Shown in pieces: positions 25,848-34,324 of a stretch of DNA of 64,000 nucleotides. The notes below the pieces were generated by a model, which was not told the DNA's origin, did no database searches, and saw nothing but the letters and a program-made list of their open reading frames with translations. Source of the stretch: Streptosporangium violaceochromogenes. GTDB taxonomy: Bacteria > Actinomycetota > Actinomycetes > Streptosporangiales > Streptosporangiaceae. The stretch's first letter is position 1; every line of letters begins with the position of its first letter. The DNA is taken from assembly GCF_014654615.1 (NCBI RefSeq), contig NZ_BNBB01000003.1, positions 236,708 through 300,707 on the forward strand, given 5' to 3'. Made by a program: the position numbers and the translations under genes.

Positions 25848-26845
25848 GCTGGGCGGAGAAGGCGCTGGAGGAACTGCTGGAGCGGGCGGCGACGGCCGAG
25901 CCACGGACACGGGGGCGGTGGCCGCTGTACGCCGACCCCGCCTCCGGCCACTGGACGACCACCGCCCGCGGCTCATGGGCCGGTGGTTTCTGGGCGGGGC
26001 TGCTCTGGCTGCGGGCGATCGTGAGCGGGAACCCGGCCGATCGGGCCGTCGCGGCCGGCCGTACGGCGGCGCTCGGCCCGTGGGTGGCGGCCGACACCGC
26101 GGCCCGGGGCCTGATCCTGTGGTACGGCACGGCCCTCGGCGCGGCGGCCGGGGACGCGGGGGCCGCGGGGTTGCGCGCCCGCGCGGCCCGAGCCTGCCTG
26201 GAGGCCCGTGACCCCCGGCTCGGGCTGGTGCCGTGGGGCGCGGCCTTCGGCGGCCCCCGTGAGCTGGCGCGGGTGGACGGGCTGCCCGGCCTGCTGCCGC
26301 TGCTGCGCCTGGCGGGCCCCGGCGGGGTCGCCGCCGCCCGAGACCAGCTCGACCTGCAACTCGGGCTGACGACGGGCGGGCGGGAGCCGGTGCCGTCCTG
26401 GCGGGCGCTGCCGGAGGGCGGCTGGGAGCCTCACCCCGACCCGCCGCCGGGCTGGAGCCGTACGGTGGCGTGGCTGGCGCTGGCGGTCGCCGACGCCGGT
26501 GACGACGGCCGGCGGCGGGCACTGCTCGCCCACCCCCGGGTGGCGGCCCGGTTCGCCGGGGACGCCCCCGCCGTCCCCCTCGTACGGCCCGGCGGACCAC
26601 CGGACACCTCGGCCGCCGCGATCGAGGCCGTGGCAGCCCTCAAACTGGCCGCCGGGCTGCGGGGGCGGGCCGTCGCCGTGCTGCGCGAGCTGGTCACGGC
26701 GCATCTGCGCGACGGCCGCCTGCTCGACGGCTGCTACGACCACGAGCACGGGGTGGCCACCCGCCACGAGCTGGTGTGGGGAGACTTCTTCCTGGCCGTG
26801 GGCCTTGCGATCCTCACCTCGGCGATCGACCCCTTCGCCTGCTGA
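25844..26845 (+). CDS. GH88-like (unsaturated glucuronyl hydrolase-type) six-hairpin protein
   Basis: A 333-residue protein. Motifs of the (alpha/alpha)6-barrel GH88/GH105 type are seen in order: GSWAGGFWAGLLWLRA near the N-terminus, WSRTVAWLALAVADAG in the middle, PPDTSAAAIEAVAALKL, and YDHEHGVATRHELVWGDFFLAVGL at the end. The family hydrates and cleaves unsaturated glucuronyl groups released by polysaccharide lyases; two Asp residues are catalytic (the Asp of PPDTSA is one candidate). The enzyme lacks a signal peptide, so it would act on imported substrates. Sequence is diverged; specificity is uncertain. Confidence 0.7.
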   Translation: MSWAEKALEELLERAATAEPRTRGRWPLYADPASGHWTTTARGSWAGGFWAGLLWLRAIVSGNPADRAVAAGRTAALGPWVAADTAARGLILWYGTALGAAAGDAGAAGLRARAARACLEARDPRLGLVPWGAAFGGPRELARVDGLPGLLPLLRLAGPGGVAAARDQLDLQLGLTTGGREPVPSWRALPEGGWEPHPDPPPGWSRTVAWLALAVADAGDDGRRRALLAHPRVAARFAGDAPAVPLVRPGGPPDTSAAAIEAVAALKLAAGLRGRAVAVLRELVTAHLRDGRLLDGCYDHEHGVATRHELVWGDFFLAVGLAILTSAIDPFAC

Positions 26846-27055
26846 GCGCCGCCGCCGGGGCGCGGGCGCCGGCGGGCGGGCGAGGGCCTCGTCGCCGGCG
26901 ACGGGCGCGGGGGCGTCCGTGGAGAACAGGGGGGCATTCGCGGCGGCCCGGGGGACGTCCGCGAAGGCACGGGGGATGTCCACGGAAACGGGGTGCTCCT
27001 TCCTCAAGAAAGGGGCGGGACCGGTGGGGGCCTTCCCTCGGGCCCTCGGGGCCGG

Positions 27056-27844
27056 TCAGCCGAGGGCGGCGATGATCGCGTTGGCGTTGGCCCGGTACAT
27101 GGTCATCATGTCCAGCCGGTGGTCGGGGAAGTTCTGGATGACCACGCGCCGGGCCCGGAGGTTGGCGAGGGCCGCCCCGCCGGGCATCGCCGAGTTGTCC
27201 AGCACCAGACGGGGCCGGGTGGCCATCAGCTTGGAGATCTGCCCCGCGGTGGGCGGCTGCGGGCCGTACACCGCGGCGGGCCGCGCTCCGGCCAGGTCGG
27301 CGGCCCAGGCCACGAACGCCTGCGCGACGATCACCGGCGGGGTGCCGCGGGTGGCGCGGCCGACCCGCTTTCGCAGCGCCTCGTACTCGATGTCGAAGAT
27401 CGTGGTCCACGCTATCGCCGTCTCCGTGGTGCCGAACTCCGCGCCCAGGCGCGTGACCTCGGCCTTGATCTTGTGGGGGGTGTTGTCCAGGGAGACCTCG
27501 ACGAGCTTCGCCCGTGACCCGGCGGCCTCCTTGAGCTTGCCGGCGAACCCCTCGAACGGGGCGTACAGCACCACGTCGGCCTCGGCCACCTTGGCCAGGT
27601 CGGAGGGTTTGGGATCGTAGTCGGGGGCGTGGTTCAGGCCGGGCGGGACGATCACCGTGATGTCGTTCGCGCCCGCGGCCTTGGCGAGGCCCGCCTCCCA
27701 GGTGGAGGCGGCGACCACCTTCACGCTGTCCCCCTTCGGCGCGGGAGGCGGGGCGGCGCCCGTATCGGTGCTCCCGCAGGCGGCCGCGGCCACGGCGGCC
27801 ACGACGGCCGCGGTCGTCAGGCGGAGCCGGCGCATTGTGATCAT
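27056..27844 (-). CDS. Metal ABC transporter substrate-binding lipoprotein (ZnuA/TroA-like)
   Basis: A 262-residue protein and last gene of the metal-uptake operon, starting at an ATG that overlaps the permease stop (ATGA). The signal peptide ends in a lipobox-like AAAACGS. The cluster A-1 domain shows VKVVAASTWEAGLAKAAGAN, IVPPGLNHAPDYDPKPSDL (with the likely metal-ligand His), ADVVLYAPFEGFAGKL and the C-terminal QNFPDHRLDMMTMYRANANA. It lacks the long His-rich loop of typical ZnuA. Ligand could be zinc or manganese. Confidence 0.85.
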   Translation of the reverse strand: MITMRRLRLTTAAVVAAVAAAACGSTDTGAAPPPAPKGDSVKVVAASTWEAGLAKAAGANDITVIVPPGLNHAPDYDPKPSDLAKVAEADVVLYAPFEGFAGKLKEAAGSRAKLVEVSLDNTPHKIKAEVTRLGAEFGTTETAIAWTTIFDIEYEALRKRVGRATRGTPPVIVAQAFVAWAADLAGARPAAVYGPQPPTAGQISKLMATRPRLVLDNSAMPGGAALANLRARRVVIQNFPDHRLDMMTMYRANANAIIAALG

Positions 27845-28680
27845 TGGGTGAGGGCCCTTTCTGGGATCGGGTGGAACAGGGCTTCGGGCAGCGCGTGCAC
27901 CAGGAGCGTGCAGACCCCGCCGACCAGGACGAGCACCGGACCGGGGGGAAGATCGAAGAGCAACGCGAGGGCGAAGCCGCCGAGGTTGAACACCAGCCCG
28001 AAGGCGACCGACCAGCCGGCCATCGCCGGCAGCGAGCGGCCGACCCTGCGGGCGGCCAGGGCGGGCAGCAGGGTGAGCGCGTCGACCAGGAGCGCCCCGG
28101 TCAGGCGGATCGCCGCGGCGATCGCCACCGCGACCGTCACCAGCAGCAGGAACGTGAGCCGCTCCACCGCCACTCCCGAGCACAGGGCCAGCTCCCGGTC
28201 GTGCAGGAGCAGCGCCAGGTCCCTGCGGCGCAGGCCGTACAGGAGCGGGACGGCCACCGCGAGCACGGCGAGCGCGGCCACGTCGCCGGGCCGCGTGGCG
28301 AGGATGGACCCCCACAGCAGTTCGAACGCGCCGTTGGCGTTCACGCCGGAGATCGACAGCGTCAGCAGCGCCGCCGCGACGGCCAGCGTCATCAGCAGGC
28401 CCATCGCGCCCGACAGCCCCGTGCCGCGGCGGGCCAGCGGTGTGAGCGCGCCGCCGGTGAGTCCGCACAGCACCAGCGCGCACAGCAGGGGGTCGAGCCC
28501 GGTCAGCAGGCCGATCGCGATGGCGAGCAGCGCGACGTGCATCATCGCGAAGCGGACCGGCATGATGTCCAGCCCCACGATGAACACCCCGACGATCGGC
28601 AGCCCCACCGAGCCGAGCAGCAGCGCCAGCAGGGCCAGCCGGACCGACGGGATCTCAAGCAGCGTCCAGATCGTGTTCAC
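27841..28680 (-). CDS. Metal ABC transporter permease (ZnuB/TroC-like)
   Basis: A 279-residue permease of the ABC-3 family with about eight TM helices. GTG start overlapping the ATPase stop (GTGA). Family features include VGVFIVGLDIMPVRFAMMHV near the N-terminus, LLWGSILATRPGDVAALAVL in the middle and AIRLTGALLVDALTLLPALA, the conserved segment that contacts the ATPase. With the flanking genes it forms a complete three-component uptake system. No Zur- or MntR-type box was recognised upstream of the operon. Confidence 0.88.
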   Translation of the reverse strand: MNTIWTLLEIPSVRLALLALLLGSVGLPIVGVFIVGLDIMPVRFAMMHVALLAIAIGLLTGLDPLLCALVLCGLTGGALTPLARRGTGLSGAMGLLMTLAVAAALLTLSISGVNANGAFELLWGSILATRPGDVAALAVLAVAVPLLYGLRRRDLALLLHDRELALCSGVAVERLTFLLLVTVAVAIAAAIRLTGALLVDALTLLPALAARRVGRSLPAMAGWSVAFGLVFNLGGFALALLFDLPPGPVLVLVGGVCTLLVHALPEALFHPIPERALTQ

Positions 28681-29372
28681 CCGGCCTCCCGCAGCCGTCC
28701 GGCGGCCATCTCGGCCACCCGCCCGCAGGCGCGGGCGACCACCCGGTCGTGGGTGACCACCACCACGCTCACCGGCAGCCCGGCCAGCACCGCCGCCACC
28801 TGCTCCTGGCCGGCGAAGTCCAGGGCGGCCGTCGGCTCGTCGGCCAGCAGCAGGCCCGCCCCGGCCGCGACCTGTCCCAGGGCCCGCGCCAGGTAGACCC
28901 GCTGCGCCTGGCCGCCCGACAGGGTGCCGATCGGGCGCTCCAGCAGGCCGGCCACGCCCAGCTCCTCGGCCGCCGCCAGGGACCGCGCGGGGTGCCCGCC
29001 GCTGGCCAGCAGTTCGCGCACCGGCAGCGGGAAGCGTCCGGTGGCCTGCCGCTGCGGGATCCAGGCGACCTCGGCGCGCCGCCGGGCCCAGCCGGCGCCG
29101 CCCCGGGCCTGCCGTCCGGCGACCTCGATCTCGCCGGAGACCTCACGGTGGAGGCCGAGGATTGCGCGCAGCAGCGTGCTCTTGCCGGAGCCGTTGGTGC
29201 CGGTGATCGCCAGGTGCTCGCCGGGGCCGAGCGTCAGGTCGACCCGGTCCACCGCGAGGAGCCTGCCGTGCCGGCAACTCACGGCCGACAGGCGCAGGCC
29301 GGCGGCGTTCGCGCGGGAGCCGGGAGGGGAGGGTTCGGGAGGGTCGGCGGGTTCGGGGGGCGAAGGGACCAT
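28677..29372 (-). CDS. Metal ABC transporter ATP-binding protein (ZnuC-like)
   Basis: A 231-residue ATPase and first gene of the operon. Walker A TGTNGSGKSTLLRAILGLHR (about residues 57-76), the Q-loop in AWIPQRQATGRF, the signature LSGGQAQRVYLARAL, Walker B LLLADEPTAALD and the H-loop VVVTHDR are all present. The start is set at the ATG at 29370-29372; a GTG four codons upstream is possible. It energises zinc or manganese import by the permease and lipoprotein encoded downstream. Confidence 0.88.
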   Translation of the reverse strand: MVPSPPEPADPPEPSPPGSRANAAGLRLSAVSCRHGRLLAVDRVDLTLGPGEHLAITGTNGSGKSTLLRAILGLHREVSGEIEVAGRQARGGAGWARRRAEVAWIPQRQATGRFPLPVRELLASGGHPARSLAAAEELGVAGLLERPIGTLSGGQAQRVYLARALGQVAAGAGLLLADEPTAALDFAGQEQVAAVLAGLPVSVVVVTHDRVVARACGRVAEMAAGRLREAG

Positions 29373-29866
29373 GGGCAACACTCCGGCCGGGGGTCGAGGG
29401 CGTGAACGGCGTGGACGGTGCGGTGCTGAGGGCTCGGGAGCCCGGGGCACGGGTTGATGCGACGGTGTCCGGGCTGAACGGGTCCGCCCGGGCCTTGGAG
29501 CGGGTGGTGCCGAGGAGCGGTGGTGCCGAAGGCGGGGCGCCGGGGGTGCCGTGGAGGTCGGCCCCGGCCCCGGCCCCGGCTCCGGGGAGGCGGGGGAGGG
29601 GGCCGTACCGGCGGGCGGTACGGAAGACGGATCGGCACGAGGCCGAACGGATGGAGGCCGGACGGATCAGGGGCGGACGGATCAGGGGCGGACGGGTCGG
29701 GCGGAGGAGAAAGACGGAGGAGAGGCGGGGAAGAAGGCGGCGGGCAGGATCCGGTCGCCTTCTGACCGCTTTCCGGCGGTCTTCTGACCGTCTTCGCGCC
29801 GTCCTGCCGCCGCTCTCCCGCCGTTCTGCCGTCCTGCCCCGCCTTCCCGGCGCGCGGCCCGCCCGG
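29373..29866. other. Intergenic region with short tandem repeats
   Basis: About 490 bp without a credible gene. It contains direct copies of GGACGGATCAGGGGC around 29659-29690 and a run of GCCGTCCTGCC/GCCGTTCTGCC-type copies at 29795-29840. Frames crossing it are low complexity (Arg/Gly/Pro). It separates the metal operon, whose promoter should be in its left part, from copC. Confidence 0.45.
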
Positions 29867-29920
29867 CCCCGAAGGGGTACGGCGGGAGCGCCTGCCCCGA
29901 GGGGGATTACGGCGGGAGCG
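29867..29920. repeat. Two direct repeats, each opening with a short hairpin
   Basis: Units 29867-29890 and 29895-29920 share the pattern CCCCGAAGGGG or CCCCGAGGGGG followed by TTACGGCGGGAGCG (the first unit lacks two T/A bases). Each starts with a small stem-loop. They lie 20-75 bp beyond the copC stop and may form a tandem terminator for the minus-strand copC gene. Confidence 0.4.
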
Positions 29921-29941
29921 GCCGGGACGGCGCGGCGGGGG

Positions 29942-30562
29942 TCACTCCCTCGCGGCCCTCCGTTTCCCGGCCCGGACCCGGAACCAGACGGTCAGGCCGA
30001 TCACGGCCACCGCGCCGAGCCCGCCCCAGAGCCACCCCGGTGTCCCTCGCGTGTCCTCGCCCGAGGCGAGCGGAGCGCGCGGGGCGGGCGGGGCCGTCAC
30101 GGTGACCGCCGGGGAGGCCGTCACGGAGGGGGCCGGGGTGGGGGAGCCCGGCGGCAGGGCCCGCGCCGGGGTGGCGGACGGCGTCGCCGCGCCGGTCACG
30201 GTGAAGGGGATCTCACCCTCGATCGGATGACCGTCGGAGGAGACCACCCGCCAGGCGATCACGTAGCCGCCGGGGGGCACCGTCTCGGGGATCTTCGTGG
30301 TCACCGTGTCCCCCTCGGCGTGGGGCGCCTCCAGGGGCACGAACGTGCCCTCCGCCGTGCGCAGGACGACCGTGGGGAAGCGGACCCGGGCGGTGAACTC
30401 CAGGACGATCCGCTCGACGGACGAGACCTTGGCGTTCTGGGCCGGAGAGCTGCTCCTCAGCCGGTCGTGGGCGAGCGCGGCGGGCGCGGTCACCATGATC
30501 AGCAGCCCGCAGCAGAGCGCTGTCAGGGCCGTCAGGCGGATGGGTCGTGGCAGATGTGCCAT
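29942..30562 (-). CDS. copC: CopC-domain copper-binding protein with C-terminal membrane anchor
   Basis: A 206-residue protein with a GGAG site seven bases before the ATG. The signal peptide ends in APAALA, so that mature AHDRL starts with the His that ligates Cu(II) in CopC. The beta-barrel shows AHDRLRSSSPAQNAKV, ERIVLEFTARVRF, GGYVIAWRVVSSDGHPIEGE (second conserved His) and IPFTVTG. A Pro/Thr/Ala-rich linker leads to one TM helix (WLWGGLGAVAVIGLTVWF) and a basic tail. It holds copper outside the membrane for delivery or detoxification. The usual CopD partner is not adjacent. Confidence 0.92.
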   Translation of the reverse strand: MAHLPRPIRLTALTALCCGLLIMVTAPAALAHDRLRSSSPAQNAKVSSVERIVLEFTARVRFPTVVLRTAEGTFVPLEAPHAEGDTVTTKIPETVPPGGYVIAWRVVSSDGHPIEGEIPFTVTGAATPSATPARALPPGSPTPAPSVTASPAVTVTAPPAPRAPLASGEDTRGTPGWLWGGLGAVAVIGLTVWFRVRAGKRRAARE

Positions 30563-30692
30563 CAAAGAACTCCACGAGAGACTCCCGGGCCGCGCTCGCG
30601 GCACGTCCGGGCAGGACTGGGCGGGCGCCCGCGCGAAAGAGCGGGGCACCGGGTCACGGGGCACGCCGGCCCGCCGGACCCTTCCAGGTCTC

Positions 30693-31250
30693 TCAGGCGG
30701 CGCGCTGTGGTGCGGGCGGGCCGCGCAGGCGCAGCGCCGGGGCGAACTCCCTGCCGCCGTACGGCCGGACCTCGGTCGCCGGCACGACCTGTGAGATCGG
30801 CCGCGGCGTCTCGGCGACGGCGACGACGGCCGGCCGTACGGCGGGCACCCGCACGCCGTACAGGCGGATCATGAGCCAGAGCGCGCTCTCGCCCCGGTGC
30901 AGCCACCATCCGGTCAGCAGGGCCACCATGAGGTGGACGGCGGTCATGCCCGGGCCGGGGTGGTGGTGGGCGGGGGAGAGCACCGCGTGCGGGGCCGCCG
31001 CGGCGTGGCTGAACATCTCGTGCAGCACGATCTGCGTTCCGGCGGTCGCGGAGAGCACGACCTCCGGGCCGCGTTCGCGCCCGTTGAGCGTGTACGCCAG
31101 GCAGAAGGCGATCACCGCGCCGAGAAGCCCCACGTGCGCGGGGACGAGCCCGCCGCCGGCCATGGCGTGACCGCCGCCGGTGACCACGAGGCACAGCGTC
31201 GCGAAGACGAGTGCCCGTGACAGACGAAGCGCCGGGGCCATGGGGCTCAC
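30693..31250 (-). CDS. Membrane protein, copC neighbour, unknown function
   Basis: A 185-residue integral membrane protein with about four TM helices (LVFATLCLVVTGGGHAMAG, VGLLGAVIAFCLAYTLNG, VVLSATAGTQIVLHEMFSHA, TAVHLMVALLTGWWLHRG). A His-rich loop (SHAAAAPHAVLSPAHHHPGP) could bind metal, which fits its position 130 bp upstream of copC on the same strand. The start is taken as GTG at 31248-31250 with AGAGGA eight bases upstream; an ATG three codons earlier abuts that site too closely. No Pfam-level identity recognised. Confidence 0.7.
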   Translation of the reverse strand: MSPMAPALRLSRALVFATLCLVVTGGGHAMAGGGLVPAHVGLLGAVIAFCLAYTLNGRERGPEVVLSATAGTQIVLHEMFSHAAAAPHAVLSPAHHHPGPGMTAVHLMVALLTGWWLHRGESALWLMIRLYGVRVPAVRPAVVAVAETPRPISQVVPATEVRPYGGREFAPALRLRGPPAPQRAA

Positions 31251-31726
31251 AAACGTCATCCTCTCAGCCGGTCCGGCCGGGGAGAAGACCGGTGTCCCTT
31301 AAGCGTTTCGGCGGTCAGGTCGTTTCCTGTCAAATGACAGGTGGTTTCCGGTTGAATGAATCGTTCCCCATGGGAGGGGAGGGAGCCGAGGTGCGACGGT
31401 GTTTCGAGGGGCGTTTTCGTGGTCGTGTGATTACCGCTTGACTATTGGGGTGACATATCCGCTTATGGCGGGTGAACCAGGGCGTGGCGTTAATCGCACC
31501 ATCGTGTAATCGATCGATTTCCGCCGGTGGCGTTCACGGTGATCGCTCGCGGAGCCTCCTGGCGAAGGCGCTCTGCGGCGCGCGCTGATCCGAGCCCCGT
31601 CCACCCCGCTTCACCTGTAGAAAGGGTTCGTCGGCCCGAGTGCCGACGGACGACCGTTACCCGGCCGCCGGAGGGCCGGGGACCTCCCCTCCTAACGTCG
31701 TTCATACGCGAGGACGAGGAGGACGC
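31251..31726. promoter_or_regulatory. Divergent intergenic region with a palindrome and AT-rich elements
   Basis: About 475 bp between divergent genes. Besides the palindrome at 31326-31341 it holds an AT-richer block (31425-31520) with TTGACT (31439-31444), TTATGG (31464-31469) and ATCGATCGAT. No gene is visible; the plus-strand frame beginning at 31527 is out of phase with codon bias. Confidence 0.4.
31326..31341. promoter_or_regulatory. Perfect 7-bp-arm palindrome, candidate operator
   Basis: CCTGTCA and TGACAGG flank two A residues. The 16-bp palindrome lies 75 bp upstream of the minus-strand His-rich membrane protein gene, so it may be an operator for a dimeric, possibly metal-responsive, repressor. 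Confidence 0.4.
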
Positions 31727-32161
31727 ATGCGAAGGATCATCATCGCCACGGTGGCCGCGGTGTTCGCCGCGGGCACGGTGGCCTGCGGGCTCGGACCGGC
31801 CGAGACGGCGCCCCGGCCCACCGATCAGCCCGCCGGCCAGGTCTACGTGCTCAATCTGCACGGGACCGAGGAGGGCAGGGCCGACCGGCGCCCGGCGAAC
31901 CTGGTGCTGTCGGAGTTCAGCACGGTGAGGGGGGTCACCTGGACGCGCTGGGGGCCGCGGAACGCGACCGGCACCGGGGAACTGAGCGGCACGTGGTGCC
32001 TGCCCCGCTGCCAGGAGCGGCCCTACACCGCGACGATCACCCTCGGAGGCGTCAAAAAGGTGAAGGGCAGGAGTTACTTCACCACCTTCAGTGTCGACGG
32101 CGACTTCACCAAGCCGGCGGAGACGGCGGACACCCTGACGGGAACGCTGCCGACCCCCTGA
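31727..32161 (+). CDS. Secreted protein or lipoprotein, unknown function
   Basis: A 144-residue exported protein preceded by GAGGAGGA. The signal peptide MRRIIIATVAAVFAAGTVAC ends at a Cys in a weak lipobox, so lipid attachment is possible. The mature part (LNLHGTEEGRADRRPANLVL, TWTRWGPRNATGTGELSGTW, CLPRCQERPYTATITLGGVK) suggests a small beta-rich domain with a Cys pair; it resembles hypothetical exported proteins common in actinobacteria. No function can be assigned. Confidence 0.75.
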   Translation: MRRIIIATVAAVFAAGTVACGLGPAETAPRPTDQPAGQVYVLNLHGTEEGRADRRPANLVLSEFSTVRGVTWTRWGPRNATGTGELSGTWCLPRCQERPYTATITLGGVKKVKGRSYFTTFSVDGDFTKPAETADTLTGTLPTP

Positions 32162-32223
32162 CCGGGGGCCCCTTCCGGGCACGGGGGACCCACGGGCCGG
32201 GCGGCCCGCCCGGGACCCGCGGT

Positions 32224-33318
32224 TCAGAGATAGCGAAACTCCGGGCGCGGGTGCATCAGGAAGTCGTGGTGGGAGATGTTCCAGGCGTAGGCGCCCGCCA
32301 TGAGGAACTGCACGACGTCACCGGGGGCCAGGGCCACCGGGACGCGGCGGGCCAGGACGTCCTTGGGCGTGCAGAGCTGGCCGGCGATCGTGACCGGCTC
32401 TGAGGACCCACCGCCGGGGGGCACGACCAGCGGCTGGTCGTGCCCCTTGGTGGCGGGGGTGCGGAGGTGGTGGGTGCCCCCCGCCACGATCGCGAACAGC
32501 TCGCCGTGGACCCGCTTGACGTCCAGCACACGGGTCACGTACCGCCCGCAGTACACCGACAACGACCGGCCGGGTTCGATCCGGAGCGTCTCTCCGGGAC
32601 GGCGCAGCCCCGCCAGGCCCTTGCCGTAGGTCTCCCAGTCGAAGAGGGTCTCGGGGGCCGCGTAGTCGACGGCCATGCCGCCGCCGAGGTTGATCTCGGT
32701 CAGGCCGAGCCCGCGGGCGTAGCCGAGCACGCCCTCGGCGACCTCCAGCATGCGCGGGGCGTCCAGGCCGCTGGCCAGGTGGGCGTGCAGGCCGCGCAGC
32801 CGTACGGTCTCCTGACGCGCGAGGAGCGTGAGGCACTCGGTGACGCCCGCCGGGTCCATGCCGAAGGGGGTCGCGCCGCCGCCCATGGCCAGGGCCACCT
32901 CCCCCAGGGAGAGGGCCAGGTTGGCGCGGAGCAGGACGTCGGCCCTCCGGCCGGTGGCGATCAGGCGGCGCAGCTCGTTCGGGCTCTCCACGTGCAGCCG
33001 CTCGACGCCGAGGTCGAGGGCGAGCCGCAGTTCGTCGTCGGTCTTGCCGGGGCCGCCGAACGCGATCCTGGCCGAGGGGAGCACACGCCGCACGTGCTCC
33101 AGCTCGCCGCCGGAGGCGACCTCGACCCCGTCCACATGCCGGGCCAGCACCCGCAGCAGCTCGGGGTCCGGGTTGGCCTTGGCCGCGTAGTACAGCTCGA
33201 CGCCGCCCAGCGCGGCCCGCACCGCCGCCGCGTGCGCGTCCAGGGCGGTCAGGTCGTAGACGTAGGCGGGCAGCCGCCCGGACGCCGGCTCATGGGCCCT
33301 CGCGGTGACGGCGTCCAT
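32224..33318 (-). CDS. PLP-dependent decarboxylase, LysA/ornithine-DAP decarboxylase fold (type III)
   Basis: A 364-residue enzyme with a strong GGAGG five bases before the ATG. The alanine-racemase-like barrel shows ELYYAAKANPDPELLRVLAR with the PLP-binding Lys, GVEVASGGELEHVRRVLPSA, RLRGLHAHLASGL, INLGGGMAVDYAAPE (phosphate-binding Gly loop) and IEPGRSLSVYCG. The C-terminal beta-barrel carries the catalytic Cys region AGQLCTPKDVLARR and GAYAWNISHHDFLMHPRPEF. The ending resembles LysA paralogues near siderophore or aminoglycoside genes, not housekeeping LysA, which ends differently and is longer. No such cluster is adjacent, so substrate is open. Confidence 0.85.
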   Translation of the reverse strand: MDAVTARAHEPASGRLPAYVYDLTALDAHAAAVRAALGGVELYYAAKANPDPELLRVLARHVDGVEVASGGELEHVRRVLPSARIAFGGPGKTDDELRLALDLGVERLHVESPNELRRLIATGRRADVLLRANLALSLGEVALAMGGGATPFGMDPAGVTECLTLLARQETVRLRGLHAHLASGLDAPRMLEVAEGVLGYARGLGLTEINLGGGMAVDYAAPETLFDWETYGKGLAGLRRPGETLRIEPGRSLSVYCGRYVTRVLDVKRVHGELFAIVAGGTHHLRTPATKGHDQPLVVPPGGGSSEPVTIAGQLCTPKDVLARRVPVALAPGDVVQFLMAGAYAWNISHHDFLMHPRPEFRYL

Positions 33319-33493
33319 GAGAACCTCCGATCGAGACGGCCCTCCGGGGGGCGGGTGAGGGCCGAGCAGTGGGCGGGCGTGATCGTCGTACCCACCGATC
33401 ATCCCCCCGCCCAGGTATCTCCTCATCGCTGCCGGGCCAGGAGCAGCCTCGGCCTCCGCGGCTTGACGGGACGAGTTGTCGTTGCCGGCGGTT

Positions 33494-33745
33494 TCATTTG
33501 GCGGTGCGCGGCTCCCGGAACACTTGAACAGCCCTGAAACGGAAGTCGTCCTGCGGGAACTCTTCCCAGGAAAAACGTACAACCTCGCCGACGGTGAGTT
33601 CGGGATGGCTGTCCGTTACGATTCTGGAAAAGTGTACCCAAACCTCTCCGGGGACGTCGGGAGAGGAGATGACCCCCCAACCGTCGACGTCATGCCAGAC
33701 GGTAACCACTCCGTCGGCGAGAGGGTGATGGGAAAACGATGCCAC
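33494..33745 (-). CDS. Cold-shock-domain-like protein
   Basis: An 83-residue protein with the OB-fold pattern GVVTVWHDVDGWGVISSPDV (cold-shock G-x-V-x-W-F-x-x-x-x-G-[FW]-G-x-I) and GEVWVHFSRIV, corresponding to the RNP1/RNP2 strands of CspA proteins but with the aromatic and basic residues partly changed. Such variants may still bind single-stranded nucleic acid. It starts 12 bp after the secreted-protein gene and its codon usage is less GC-rich than the neighbours. Confidence 0.7.
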   Translation of the reverse strand: MASFSHHPLADGVVTVWHDVDGWGVISSPDVPGEVWVHFSRIVTDSHPELTVGEVVRFSWEEFPQDDFRFRAVQVFREPRTAK

Positions 33746-33757
33746 ATGGGATCCAGT

Positions 33758-34324
33758 TCAATTATATTGAAGCTCGACGTCTGATCTATAATCAGAGTAT
33801 TCGGTCAACGGGTTTTTGGTGGACTTTTCAGTCAAAGATCCGTCAAAGTTTGAGAAGCGATAGTCGAACTTGAAGTCGACGGTTGCCGTGCCGCCTCCAT
33901 TGACATCGTGGCGAAAAGTGCACCTGCCGCTTAACTCGTACCACCAGTTCTGGCTCATCTGATGGGGTCCGGGGATGGTCGAGTGCCAGATGTATCCCAC
34001 GGGTGCCACCTTGTGGGCGCTATAGTGTGGAAAGTTTCGGACTCCGGCGTCGCATGTCATATTGCTTACAGCGATCGCCTGGAGGGCCGGCGACAGCACA
34101 AGCGACCAAGCCACCGGTTTGCCCGGAGATCCCCAGGTGACTCGTGCGTCGAATTGTGAGTTGGCGTCGGACTTCGAATACGTAGTATCTTTTTTAGTGA
34201 AAACGTGCCCGTTTGTATCCGCATGAGCGTTGCCGTCGAGGGTGGCGCTGAGTCCAATCACGACGGCCGCCACGGTGACGGATCTTGCGTGCCGACTCTT
34301 CTTTGTGGATACGGTCATGGGCAT
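33758..34324 (-). CDS. Secreted protein of unknown function, lower-GC gene
   Basis: A 188-residue precursor with a signal peptide (VTVAAVVIGLSATLDGNAHA) and a mature part rich in Trp, Tyr and His with two Cys (MTCDAGVRNF, SGRCTFRHDV) that could form one disulfide. No family was recognised. Codon third positions are visibly less GC-rich than in surrounding genes, as in the following cold-shock-like gene and the upstream intergenic DNA, which suggests recent transfer of the block 33.5-34.5 kb. An internal ATG two codons later is an alternative start. Confidence 0.6.
   Translation of the reverse strand: MPMTVSTKKSRHARSVTVAAVVIGLSATLDGNAHADTNGHVFTKKDTTYSKSDANSQFDARVTWGSPGKPVAWSLVLSPALQAIAVSNMTCDAGVRNFPHYSAHKVAPVGYIWHSTIPGPHQMSQNWWYELSGRCTFRHDVNGGGTATVDFKFDYRFSNFDGSLTEKSTKNPLTEYSDYRSDVELQYN

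Noticed and set aside
29402..30874. 490-codon plus-strand frame over the copC region
   Set aside because: It is the antisense shadow of copC and of GC-rich repeats.
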